From Agapanthus africanus (taxonomy: Eukaryota > Streptophyta > Magnoliopsida > Asparagales > Amaryllidaceae), in the NCBI GenBank assembly GCA_030015575.1, contig JASDDO010000026.1, positions 27,916,079-27,980,078 on the forward strand: a stretch of 64,000 nt of DNA. The letters are read 5' to 3'. The notes under the pieces were generated by a model, which was not told the origin of the DNA, made no database searches, and saw only the letters and a list, made by a program, of their open reading frames with translations. The position numbers and the translations under genes were made by a program. This document shows, in pieces, positions 41,734 to 52,448 of the stretch (positions within the stretch are counted from its first letter, which is position 1; each line of letters opens with the position of its first letter).

Positions 41734-44591
41734 GGACCTATGGCCCTTAAAAAATCTTCACCATCTTTTTTAAGATTTTGATTTCAACAGAGCTTTGCTC
41801 TTGCTTAAGAACTTCAGAGCTTTGCTCATTTCCAAAGTTAGAAACTTTAGGTAAAATTAATTTAAATTAAATTAGATTAATTCAATATTAATTCATATCA
41901 ATCTTAACTAAAAGAGCTTTGCTCTCACAGATCTTTTGATCTAAAGAGATCCCCATTGGGGTTTCATAAACAGAGCTTTGCTCTCAAAAAACTTATAGAT
42001 CTACAGAGATCTTGTTCATGGGTTCTAACCCCATGAATAAAGCTTTGCTCTTGAATCAAATGTGGATCTTTTAGATCTGAGAAATGAAGATTTTTTTTTA
42101 TAAGTTTTCATGGATTTTTCAAGATTTCAAAGATTTTAATTTTTAAATTTCTTCTCAAAATTTTCTTTTTGATGGAATATTACAGAGCTAAGCTCTTTTA
42201 AGGAATTTTATTCCTTTGAGACCAGAATTTGACAAGTGTCATTCTGTGACAGAGTTTTGCTCTGAAAGAGGAGATTTTCTTCTTGTCTTTAGGGATTCCC
42301 CATTGATGAGAATATTCTCTTGGGGATCTTTTCTTTAACTGACAGTCTCACCCAATGATGAGGCTGCCTTATTAAATGAGGCATTTTCATCCAGATTTTG
42401 TGGGTCCCTATTTGATCCCCTATCCATTGCACTGCAGTGTGGCGCGATTAATTTTAATTTAATCAATTTTTAAATTCAGTTAATTGAAAATTTTTAAACG
42501 CTAAGCGTTAGAATTGCAGCAATAACGGCTATTTTTTGTTCCTTTGCAGTGACCATGTCTCTCGATACCTCGTTCCCGCTCGCTCGCTCGGAGGAAGGGT
42601 TTCCTGAAGCGCCCTTGGACCGTGAAGTCCTGGCCATGATTAAGGACTACGACCCGGAATACAAGAGTCTCAACCTTTGGGGGTCGTGGTATAATCAGAT
42701 TATCATGGGTCGACGGAGCTTCACCTGCGCAGTACCGTCAGAACCCATCACGGCGATTCACTATGCCTCCCCACCCTCGGTGCAGTATGCCGTAGAGATG
42801 GTTGATTGGACCTCGAAGGGCTTTCTTCATCCCGCTATGGACGCGATTCCGGTCCAGCGTCCTATGGTTCTGGATATCCTAGGACGCCGTATCTGTCAGG
42901 GCGAGGCGTGACCCTGGGGCCAATCATATAACGTTGATCTGATCCCCCGCCACCCGATCGGCTATCTGCCGTGGGCCCGGTATATCCTGTCGACGAAGAA
43001 GTCGCAGTTGATAAGGTTGGGATTGTACACTGCGGTCTACGTTTCTCTCTTCCAGTATCCCACGCTGCCCACCTGGTGGTCCAAGGCCTTCTTGGAGTAG
43101 TGGAACATTCCTACCCACACTTTCCTTGCCATGGATCGGGAAGTGTCAATCTCTTTGGAGGTATCCGGTTTACCAGTCATAGGGAAACACTATGAGGAGT
43201 TACTCCCGACAGACGAGTACGTCTTCGGTGCTAAGCCGATGGTAAGAGGGCTTACGCCGGAGAATGCTGTTCAACACTAATTCTCAAGCTTAATTAAAGT
43301 GTTGGACATCTATGAGGCCATTTTCATCGAACATGGGAGTCGCGGAGTTAGCTTTGAGGATTTCATCGCTCGGTTCCTTAGTCCAAGCATCCTCTCATCA
43401 GAAACTGCCAAGTTCGCTACCCTGGATGACCCTTTCGGTCTAGGTGTGGATAACCTGCCGGAGAAGGAGATAGACCAGACTATGTCTTTTGCAGAAATTG
43501 CGGCCTCTGGGATGGACGAGGAGGCCTTTTTCTTAGGATTTCTCGGGCTGTGGCTGAGTTGGTTTGCGATCCCAACGCACTCTCACCGTATGCGGCCCTC
43601 TGTCTTTTACCCAGCACATCGGATGGCCATCGAGGTAAAGATGGCCATTGGGATCGCCGGCTTGGCACACCTATATCATGGCCTCAGTCGAGCAGCGGAT
43701 GCTAATGAGCCCGGGGTACTGCACGTGGTCTTCCCGATGCACTACTTTGTATCGTGGCTCGAGCTACACACGGCGGGTGTCTTCGGCATGCACAAAAGGC
43801 CCTCGTTCTTCGACAAGTGTGGTTTCCCTCGCATTATACAGCTGATCGGCGCATCAATTGTGACCCCATCACCACGGAACGCCAGGGGTTTACTCCTTCG
43901 TCCTCACACCGTTGGAGCCGGGATGTCCTTTGTTGAAAAGGTATTGACCATTGGAAAGGCGTCTACCACTGCGGTGCGACCATTACAAGACTCCTTTAAG
44001 GATGGAGCCTCAGTTTTGACGGCCCGGAAAACCCTCCACTTGTATTCTATTAGACCGGGCTTCCTAGTCTTCAGGCAGAACGGTGCGGCAATTTTCATGA
44101 GATATAACCCACATCGTTTCGCCCAACAACTGGGCTATGATCAAGGGGTACCCTTGGAAGCTTTCCTACTGGAACCTGCTGCCAATGAAGAAGGGATGGA
44201 GAACGCATTGCATCACTTCATGCGCCTGAACACGGGTTCTCATTTTTTTATCAGTGCGCCGGCCTGCGTTCCACGACTCCTCAATGTATATAAAGAATGG
44301 TACAATCATGCGATGGGGGCCGTTATAAAGGAGGAAAGGCGATTGCTGGTCGACCGTAAGGGTGTGCCTCCAGGTATCGACCGTAACGCTCCTTTAGTGC
44401 CAAGGACGCCGGTAGTTCCCCCTTTGAAAGATTCTAGAGCCGGGCCATCGCGTGCGCAAAGTCCTCCACACGGATCGCCGCTCCCTGATATTGCAGATGC
44501 ACCTCCAGCGCCCCGTGCTCCAGTGGAGATAGTAGTTGTGGCCTCGCCGGAGTCTAGCGTGGGTGCAGACATCGGGACCCGCCGTCCTAAG

Positions 44592-46473
44592 TGTAAGTCG
44601 ATGTAGTACACCCCAGTACTTGTGGGGAGGCGGAATTTACAAAAACGATCATGTTTAAGGAACGAACATCGACTAACCGCTTAAATCGAAGCTAAACTAT
44701 AAATAACCGTACACAAAGAGTTTCTTATCAATTGTGTTTAGGGATTATACCTAATGAAACCGGTCCTTCGTCTTTGTGTCCTCCTTTGTTCTCCTCGACC
44801 TTCTCTAGGTAGTAGACGATCCACCCGAGAGCAAAACACCAAGCTACACCTCTAACTTGAGGTAACTAATCTACTTTGATTGCTAATCAAAGAAGAAAGG
44901 ATGATATAGAGTGAAGGTAATGGATGTTTAAGTCTAACTAATCCTTTGATCTCAACACATGAGGATTAAGGATTAGTCTCTTGAAGATGAGAGCTTGAGG
45001 AGAGAGAATATGATAATGATAATAAGATGAGATAGTGAGTGTATCATAATATATTATGAAGCATTCTTATTTTAGAATAATGAATAATAGAAATGAATAA
45101 GCATGCTTCATAAATGAAAAGAGGTGATTCATTAAGCATGTGTCATTATCATTTATGGTGCAATAATGATAATGATGAATCACTCTCATGACTCACAATC
45201 TTATCCAAAGTAACCTCCTTAGTCACATCTTCTAGAAGCTTCTCGTACAATTACGAGAACGCCCCTTCAATCCGTAAAAATACGGAAAAACTTTAGACTG
45301 TAAAAATCCAATAACCGTATACCAGTAACTGGCTTAAACCAAAGCCGACTGGTAAAAACTGTCCGAAAGTCGTACGCGCGTAAACGCACGTATGCGTCCG
45401 AACCCTTTGTCGCAAAACCATGCAACCTCTATATCGTTTCGCCTGGAGTAGGAAACTCTCTGTGTGGGACTCTAGAGACTCGACTACTATGCTGGCAGTG
45501 GGTTTAACCACAGACCGCAAGCGGCACTAGCTGTACGTAACGGTCCCCAGGTAGTTGTCGATAAGAAGGCCGATGAGAAAACCCATCCGAACTCTTACTG
45601 AGTCTGATGTGACAATCTCCATACAGTCCGGTCCGTTCGTCCAAGACTATCGCATATCGGGCCTAGGGGGCGGCAAGCGTCAGTCCCCTAATAGCGGTAT
45701 AAGTCGTGTCGGAGCGAAGCCCATTACACCCTGAGAAACTACTGGAACCTACCAGTAAATCTCGCTTGCCCTGGCCAGGGACTTTGCGTAATGGCTCTCT
45801 GACACAGCACGATATCTACTCCCAATACCGGGAGGGACGAATCCTGTCTAACCGCCACTGCCTCCAAGTGCTCGGGACTGCACCCAACTGCTACCTGTTT
45901 GCACGACTCCTTTGAGCCGTGGTAGGGTAGCAATCTAAGAACAGTGGGACACACTCGAGGCGAAGTAGCAGTGTCAAGTCTGCGGACTACGCTGTACTCA
46001 TGTCACCTGGGAACTGTTCACTGACGACTGGTATCAAACCAACCAACAGTTCCCTGTGAGTCCTGTCCGGTGTACCCGTAACCTAACGAGCACCTGTATA
46101 CTATCTCCAGTACGACGTACTGACGGCTGTGGGACAGACCATCTCCCCAACTGGGATGAGAAGCGTACACACCAGTCTACTCCGGAGTATCGATGCTCTG
46201 TCTCGATAATCCAACGACCAGGGACCAGAATAAGGATGTGCTTGTAGACTACCCAGCCCGCACTAGTGTGACTGCCATCACAACGCTGGTAGACAAGCAA
46301 GATCCTAAGATCTCTATCAATACGTACACTCACATATTAAGATAGAAAAACCAAGTAGCATACTACCATGTTTAGCAAGACTGTTATATACATGTGAATA
46401 TCCCAAGCTTCCATTAAGTAATATACAAACTAGTATGATACAGTAATGGCCTTCTAGGGCATAAACACTAACA
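44592..46473 (-). repeat. 3' LTR of the copia element
   Basis: Bounded by the CTAAG target copy on the left and the polypurine tract on the right. Same content as the 5' LTR except scattered substitutions and lack of a 31-bp segment. Short ORFs inside are shared by both LTRs only because the LTRs are copies. Confidence 0.96.
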
Positions 46474-46484
46474 ATCTCCCACTT
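46474..46484 (-). other. Polypurine tract of the copia element
   Basis: AAGTGGGAGAT on the element strand directly precedes the LTR start TGTTAGTG. It lies 3 bp after the pol stop codon. It primes plus-strand DNA synthesis in LTR elements. Confidence 0.9.
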
Positions 46485-46487
46485 GCA

Positions 46488-48533
46488 CTAGGGCCATGTA
46501 CTGGCATTTCGAAGACCAATGATCTCGAGTAGTCTCTCAAACTGAATCTGAGGAAGGGCCTTCGTGAATGGATCAGCAATGTTCTCTTCTGAAGCAACTC
46601 TCCGAACCTCGATCTCCTGACGATCAATGATCTCCCTGATCAGGTGATACCGCCTCAAGATGTGTCTGGACTTCTGATGGGACCTTGGTTCCTTCGCTAA
46701 AGCTATAGCTCCGTTGTTGTCGCAATACAGAGGTATTGGATCAACTATGGTAGGAACCACCTGAAGTTCTGTTAGGAACTTCTTCATCCAGACTGCTTCT
46801 TTTGCGGCATCGCAAGCAGCAATATACTCCGCTTCCATCGTCGAGTCAGCAACGGTGTCCTGCTTGGAGCTCTTCCAGCACACCGCCCCTCCATTGAGGG
46901 TAAAGACATAACCCGACATGGACTTGGAATCGTCCTTATCACTCTGGAAGCCGGAATCAGCAAAGGCCTCCAACCTGAGGTCTTTTCTGCCATAAACCAA
47001 GAACATCTCCTTAGTCCTCCTCAGGTACTTGAGAATGTTCTTTACTGCTATCCAGTGTTTCTCCCCTGGGTCTGACTGATACCGGCTTACCACGCTTAGT
47101 GCATAAGCTACATCTGGTCTGGTACACAACATCGCATACATTATAGAGCCTACCGCAGAAGCGTAGGGTATAATTGACATGCGTTCCCTTTCCAAATCAG
47201 TCTTGGGAGACATCTCTTTAGAGAGGGTGATTCTGTGACAAGCCGGTAGATTACCGCGCTTAGAATCTTCCATACTGAATCTTTTCAGTATAGTGTCGAT
47301 ATACCTGGACTGCGAAAGTCCCAACATCCTCTTGGATCTATCACGATAGATCCGGATCCCCAGAATGTAAGAGGCATCACCCAGGTCTTTCATGGAGAAC
47401 CTGTGTGACAAGAATCCTTTGACAGATTGTAGCATAGGAATGTCATTTCCTATCAATAGAATGTCATCCACGTACAAGACGAGGAATACGACACTTCTGG
47501 CTATAACTTTACTATATATGCACGGTTCATCTGGATTTTTGATAAAGTCATATTCTTTGACTGTCTCATCAAAACAGATGTTCCAACTCCGCGATGCCTG
47601 CTTTAGTCCATAAATAGACTTAAGCAGCTTGCATACTTTCCCGCTGCTCCCACTCTGATTGAAACCCTCTGGCTGATCCATATATACGCTCTCTTCTAAA
47701 TTTCCATTCAGAAAAGCCGTCTTTACGTCCATCTGCCAGATTTCATAATCATAGAAGGCAGCAATAGCAAGAAGGACCCGAATGGATTTGAGCATAGCCA
47801 CAGGAGAAAAAGTTTCGTCATAGTCCAAACCAGGTCTTTGACGAAAACCCTTTGCAACAAGTCTAGCCTTATAGGTTTCCACCTGTCCATCTACACCAAT
47901 CTTTTTCTTGAAGATCCATTTGCATCCTATGGGTTTTACCCCATCTGGAGCAAAGTCCAAAGTCCATACTTTGTTGGTGTACATGGACTCCATTTCGGTC
48001 CGCATTGCATCTAGCCATCGTACCGAGTCGCCGCTCTGGATGGCCTGCCGGAAGTCAGTAGGTTCATCATCTTCTATGATGCAATCCTCTCTATCCCCGT
48101 CTATGAGAAAACCGTAGTATCTCTCAGGCGGATGAGACGGCCTACTACTCCTGCGGAGGGGTGCGGGAATGTTCTGTTCTTCTTGAACTTCCGGTTCTAC
48201 CAAACTTTCAGTAGCAGTTTGTGGTTCTGGAATTTCTTCCAGTTCTATTTCGCTCCCACTCTTCTGATTTTCTAAAAATTCAGTTTCTAAGAAGCGGGCA
48301 TGACGAGAAACAAAAACCTTTTGTTCCTCTGCGTAATAGAAACAATATCCATGAGAGTTCTTTGGATATCCCACAAACTTACACTCTACTGAGCGTGCCT
48401 CGAGCTTGTCCGGATGCTGCTTTTTTACAAAAGTTGGACATCCCCACGTCTTTAGGTACTGAAGATAGGGTTTCTTCCCACTCCACATCTGATATGGTGT
48501 GGTAGGCACAGTTTTGGTTGGAACTCTGTTCAA
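46488..48533 (-). CDS. Copia Pol, C-terminal part: end of integrase, RT and RNase H
   Basis: The first residues (MNRVPTKTVPTTPYQMW) are the integrase C-terminal region. Then comes the copia RT, from about residue 195 (WIFKKKIGVDG, YKARLVAKGF) with active site YVDDILL near residue 355, and RNase H near 525-640 (SGYVFTLNGG, TMEAEYIA, CDNNGAIALA). It is the direct continuation of the upstream ORF after a 1-bp loss in a G-run near 48,568. The listed Met is therefore internal, not a natural start. Apart from that break, the domain set looks complete. Confidence 0.92.
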   Translation of the reverse strand: MNRVPTKTVPTTPYQMWSGKKPYLQYLKTWGCPTFVKKQHPDKLEARSVECKFVGYPKNSHGYCFYYAEEQKVFVSRHARFLETEFLENQKSGSEIELEEIPEPQTATESLVEPEVQEEQNIPAPLRRSSRPSHPPERYYGFLIDGDREDCIIEDDEPTDFRQAIQSGDSVRWLDAMRTEMESMYTNKVWTLDFAPDGVKPIGCKWIFKKKIGVDGQVETYKARLVAKGFRQRPGLDYDETFSPVAMLKSIRVLLAIAAFYDYEIWQMDVKTAFLNGNLEESVYMDQPEGFNQSGSSGKVCKLLKSIYGLKQASRSWNICFDETVKEYDFIKNPDEPCIYSKVIARSVVFLVLYVDDILLIGNDIPMLQSVKGFLSHRFSMKDLGDASYILGIRIYRDRSKRMLGLSQSRYIDTILKRFSMEDSKRGNLPACHRITLSKEMSPKTDLERERMSIIPYASAVGSIMYAMLCTRPDVAYALSVVSRYQSDPGEKHWIAVKNILKYLRRTKEMFLVYGRKDLRLEAFADSGFQSDKDDSKSMSGYVFTLNGGAVCWKSSKQDTVADSTMEAEYIAACDAAKEAVWMKKFLTELQVVPTIVDPIPLYCDNNGAIALAKEPRSHQKSRHILRRYHLIREIIDRQEIEVRRVASEENIADPFTKALPQIQFERLLEIIGLRNASTWP

Positions 48534-48556
48534 AAGATGTATCGCTGATTCTAGCG

Positions 48557-50428
48557 CTACCCCCAGAAAGATCGCGGTAACTCAGCATTACTCATCATGG
48601 ATCGTACCATATCCAATAGGGTTCGATTCCGTCTCTCCGATACACCGTTGTGCTGTGGAGTGTATGGAGGAGTAAGCTGAGAGAGAATTCCTTTCTCTTT
48701 TAGGTAACCTAGGAACTCGGCACTTAAGTATTCTCCACCTCGATCAGATCTCAGTGTTTTAATACTTTTGCCTGTTTGGTTTTCCGCTTCACTCTTGTAT
48801 TCCAGGAATTTCTCAAAGGCTTCGGATTTATGCTTCATCAAGAAGACATGTCCAAACCTAGAGAAATCATCTGTAAAAGTAATGAAGTAGGAATAACCAC
48901 CTCTTGCATGTGTAGACATTGGACCACATACATCGCTGTGTATGAGTCCTAAGAGCTCGCTCGCTCTTACTCCTTGTCCAGTGAATGGAGTCTTTGTCAT
49001 CTTTCCTTTGAGACAGGATTGACAAGTGTCATAAGTTTGATATTCGAACGAGTCCAAATATCCTTCTCTATGCAACTTAGTCAACCTTCTCTCATTGATG
49101 TGACCCAGTCTACAATGCCATAAGAAAGCTTTATTTAAATCTGGAGACTTTCTTTTTAGTGTGTTCTGGACATTGAAAATTTGGAGTTGGTTTAAAACAT
49201 ATATGCCGTTATTTAGAGTACCGGACCCAATCAAACCATGATTAAGGTGGATGTTGACAACATCTCTTACAAACATGAAATCATAACCTTTATTTGATAA
49301 CAAGGAAACTGATATAATATTACACGTTAAGCTTGGTACAAAATAACAGTTATGTAAAACCAAAATGTGTCCACTCTTCAATCCTAGGTGATAATCCCCG
49401 ACGGACGCAGCTCCTACGCTAGCTCCGTTAGCAACCCTGAGGATCATATCACCTTCCTTCAGCACTCTACGGTTTCTCAGTGCCTGCAATGAATTGCAAA
49501 TATGAGATCCTGATCCGGTATCCAATACCCAGAAAGTAGAGTTGATCGACAGACAATTCTCAATTACAAACACACCTGAAGTCGAAGCCACAGCTTGCTT
49601 CGGTTGCTGGTTCTTGGCGTTCCACGCCTTGCAATCCTTCTTCCAGTGCCCTTTCCTGTGACAATGGAAGCACTCATCCTGACCAACTACCGGTGCTGCA
49701 AACTTTTTCTTTCCCTTCTTTCCCACCTTACTAACACCTCCTCTAGGTTTGGGTGCGGCCTTCTTCTTCCTTCCTTTGGCCCTAGCCTTGGACCCGGAAG
49801 AAGATGCACCGCCAACAAACATAGCGGGTGTTTCCCTTGCCTTCTGCAAGGTGCCCTCTGCACTCCTTAACATGTCCAGGAGTTCCGCAAGTTCAACTTC
49901 TTTTCCTTGAATGTTGAAGTTGAGGATAAACTGGGCGTAGGTGGGAGGAAGGAACTGGAGAATAAGGTCTGTATAGAGCTCATTATCCAAAGTTGTCCCA
50001 AGGTCTGCGAGCTCTTCAATATAGCCGATCATCTGTAGGACATGTTCACCTACCGATGACCCGACAGCCAACCTCGCTCGAAACAATTTCTTAGAGGTCT
50101 CGTATCTTGCTATACGAGATTGCTCTCCATAAAGTTCCTTTGTATGGAGAAATATGCCATCTAGGGATATATCCTCGTGCCTCCTCTGATGTTCATTGTT
50201 CATCGAGGCAAGCACGATGCACTTGGCTCTCGCGCAATCTAAATCCCAGGTTTTGCGGATTTCCTTATCCGCATTGCTGGATTTGGGACCAAGGACAGCA
50301 GGTGCTGTAGCGGTGAGGACGTACCCCAGTTTGTCATAGGTCAAAGCTATTTTGACATTCCGCAGCCAATCTTTATAGTTTGGCCCCGTCAGTATATTTT
50401 TCTCTAAAAGTAACTTAAGTCCAGTCAT
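48557..50428 (-). CDS. Copia Gag, protease and integrase core
   Basis: The ORF could start at 50,476, but the Met at 50,428 (MTGLKLLLEK) begins the typical copia Gag and is preferred. In order: Gag with ILTGPNYKDW, CCHC knuckle CFHCHRKGHWKKDC (near 49,650-49,690), aspartic protease DTGSGSHIC (near 49,500-49,530), integrase zinc site with HCRLGH and CQSCLKGK, and core residues in LIHSDVCGP, RSDRGGEY and NGVSERRNRT. The ORF ends just after RSFWG at a stop produced by a frameshift: five G where six would keep the frame. The element would need the frame restored to make RT from this RNA. Confidence 0.92.
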   Translation of the reverse strand: MTGLKLLLEKNILTGPNYKDWLRNVKIALTYDKLGYVLTATAPAVLGPKSSNADKEIRKTWDLDCARAKCIVLASMNNEHQRRHEDISLDGIFLHTKELYGEQSRIARYETSKKLFRARLAVGSSVGEHVLQMIGYIEELADLGTTLDNELYTDLILQFLPPTYAQFILNFNIQGKEVELAELLDMLRSAEGTLQKARETPAMFVGGASSSGSKARAKGRKKKAAPKPRGGVSKVGKKGKKKFAAPVVGQDECFHCHRKGHWKKDCKAWNAKNQQPKQAVASTSGVFVIENCLSINSTFWVLDTGSGSHICNSLQALRNRRVLKEGDMILRVANGASVGAASVGDYHLGLKSGHILVLHNCYFVPSLTCNIISVSLLSNKGYDFMFVRDVVNIHLNHGLIGSGTLNNGIYVLNQLQIFNVQNTLKRKSPDLNKAFLWHCRLGHINERRLTKLHREGYLDSFEYQTYDTCQSCLKGKMTKTPFTGQGVRASELLGLIHSDVCGPMSTHARGGYSYFITFTDDFSRFGHVFLMKHKSEAFEKFLEYKSEAENQTGKSIKTLRSDRGGEYLSAEFLGYLKEKGILSQLTPPYTPQHNGVSERRNRTLLDMVRSMMSNAELPRSFWG

Positions 50429-52434
50429 TTTCAGGGTCGCTGCAATTAGGAGAGAGAGAAGAAAACTCTTTAGCATGATGCTCTTGCAAGTTTAGAGTGG
50501 TTTTTAGTTTATCTAAACTGGATGGCTCCCACTGTTTCTCGAATCCTTCCTCAAACCATAAAAGAAGAATTAGTCAAGACTATTCTCACTGTACAATACT
50601 TGCTTAACCGTTCAGCCAGGCTGGTGTCGGTACTTCGAGGGAGGTTTTCCAACGCTTTCGCGAAGTTCCTTAATTAAATAACCTCTTTTCTCTGGGGGCG
50701 TAACCCCGCTGACACTTTTCTGGACACCTACTAGGTTTATAGCATTGATCGTTAAGTGACGAATATCCTGATAAGTAGCATATACTCACAGTAGGATCGG
50801 GATCCAAATATCATCGTATGATAATGTTGAAGGAATCCTACCAACATTCATCAAACTCTAAATGGTATGCATCTCTTTGCAAATTTCAGTTTCTTTAGAA
50901 ATTCCCGATATAAGTTTTTGCCCCATGCTCTTATGACCTTGACGTATGCCAACAAATCATAAGTCACATGTCAAGTTCTGCCCATCATTATCTTGTTAAT
51001 TTGAACCCACCCGTATATACCCTTGACGTATGCCAACAAGGTAATGCGACTGTCCCAAACCAACACATCTATCTATGTAACAAATGAATACCCCAGCAGC
51101 TACCAAACACTATGCCTTGACGTATGCCAACAAGCATAGCTTGAATACTACTGACCATCCATAAGAAATGACGGAGGGCTACGACTGGTTTTGGCGAAAC
51201 CGTGAACGTGGTGAACTTGATATAACCGAAGGAACCTGATAGCTTTTAAAAGGAGTGGTTAAATCTCCGTATTTAAAAATATCTGTTTTTAAAATAACCG
51301 AGTGGTTTCTTTTAAATTGTTCCAACGATTTAAACTTGGTTTATTTTCTTTGCATTATAGATAATGCGTCCCATCATTAACCTATCATTGCAGAAAACAA
51401 CGAAAATACAACGTCCTCTTATGCCATCCGCATTCGCCTCGGGGTCCCGTCATCACCCGTTAGGTTACTTAACTAACGACAGAGCGGGGGCTGGGCTAGC
51501 GCGGGTGCAAAACATAAGTGACGTCTAAATAGCTACAATATATATAGATATTTTACATTCGTCTGACGCAATGATATTCATTCCAGAACACAGATAAACA
51601 ATATTGGATTTGCAAGCAATCTGTATTTCTTTTGAGCCTGCAAGAAAAGACAGATTACACAGTTGTGATGAATAGCCGTTACCCCACCCTCGACCCCTAC
51701 GGGTACGGCAAACTACCCACCCGGCAGTTTGTGTACCCCACCTTGGGTCAGTCCTAGGAGCAAAAACAGTAAAATGAAATAATACAACGGTGGCTACAAC
51801 CGCAACCTGGATGCGCCCCGCAAAAATAATATTACAACAAATTACATTTACAACAAATGAATTAAACAATAACCCATTGCTAAACCCCGGCTAAACACCA
51901 CAACAGTCCAATACAGTTTATATGCACAAACAGATATAACCATTTCAGAAATGTGCAACCCCCTGCCAACTGACATACTAGCAGTTAGGGGAGGTTTACG
52001 AACACATTAAACAATCACAGATATAATCCAATATGCAAATACTGTACAATTTCGATCGATTAAACATCTTTAATATTGCTCCAAAATCTGCTCTGTTAAC
52101 TGGAAACCTAAGCAAAATTAAATTATTCCAGAAAACCCTTAATTACACAGAGAAGCAACAGAAGAAAATTGGGTTCCTGACTCGCCAACTCGGCGGCGGA
52201 AGCGCGGCGACTCAGTAGGCTGAGGCCGCGGTTCCGCGGCGAGTTAGGCGATTCAGGGGCCTATTTTTCTTGGGTGTTCTTCTGTGGTCATGTCAAGCTC
52301 TCTGAACACACCTGAAAAAATTTTGGACTTCATTTTAAGTTCGACAGAAACTGAACAGATTTAGGGTTTTCCGGCTTCGTTTTTCCGTTCGAAATTCGTA
52401 CAAATTTGCAATCAAGTTATTTATTATTTAGCGA
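50429..52434 (-). other. Long 5' leader of the copia element, noncoding
   Basis: About 2 kb between the primer site and Gag without a convincing gene. It holds three copies of CCTTGACGTATGCCAACAA (50.93-51.14 kb), each inside an inverted repeat. A leader this long is known in BARE/Angela-type elements and usually carries packaging and translation signals. Confidence 0.75.
50930..51139 (-). ncRNA. Three related stem-loops in the copia leader RNA (candidate structural element)
   Basis: On the RNA strand the loop reads TTGGCATACGT, flanked by CTTG/CAAG in copies 2 and 3. The outer stems differ: CTTATGA/TCATAAG (50,930-50,963), TACC/GGTA (51,018-51,043), CTATG/CATAG (51,110-51,139). Copies 2 and 3 share one unpaired C in the plus-strand left arm. 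A packaging or dimerisation role is inference from position. Confidence 0.6.
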
Positions 52435-52447
52435 GGCTCTGATACCA
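52435..52447 (-). other. Primer-binding site of the copia element (initiator Met tRNA type)
   Basis: TGGTATCAGAGCC on the element strand, one base after the 5' LTR. This is the classical plant initiator-Met primer site. Confidence 0.95.
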
Positions 52448-52448
52448 C

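Larger units (their letters stand above)
39177..42400 (-). repeat. 3' LTR of element C (right end approximate)
   Basis: The left end is exact (TGTTCCCC). Contents: R-U5-like block, GGAC/GTCC units (39.91-40.10 kb), GCGCAAGCGC and AGGTTC-type palindromes, minus-strand TATA (41,133), GCGC and ACACGTG repeats (41.3-41.55 kb), plus-strand TATA (41,726), then many AGAGCTTTGCTCT palindromes. A pyrimidine-rich run at 42,402-42,425 matches the candidate tract of B at 19,329. Confidence 0.78.

Noticed and set aside
45293..45520. Minus-strand ORF conserved at 53,219-53,407
   Set aside because: It is inside both copia LTRs, so identity reflects LTR duplication rather than coding conservation.
51525..51869. 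114-codon ORF in the copia leader
   Set aside because: No recognised domain, in a leader known to be noncoding in similar elements.
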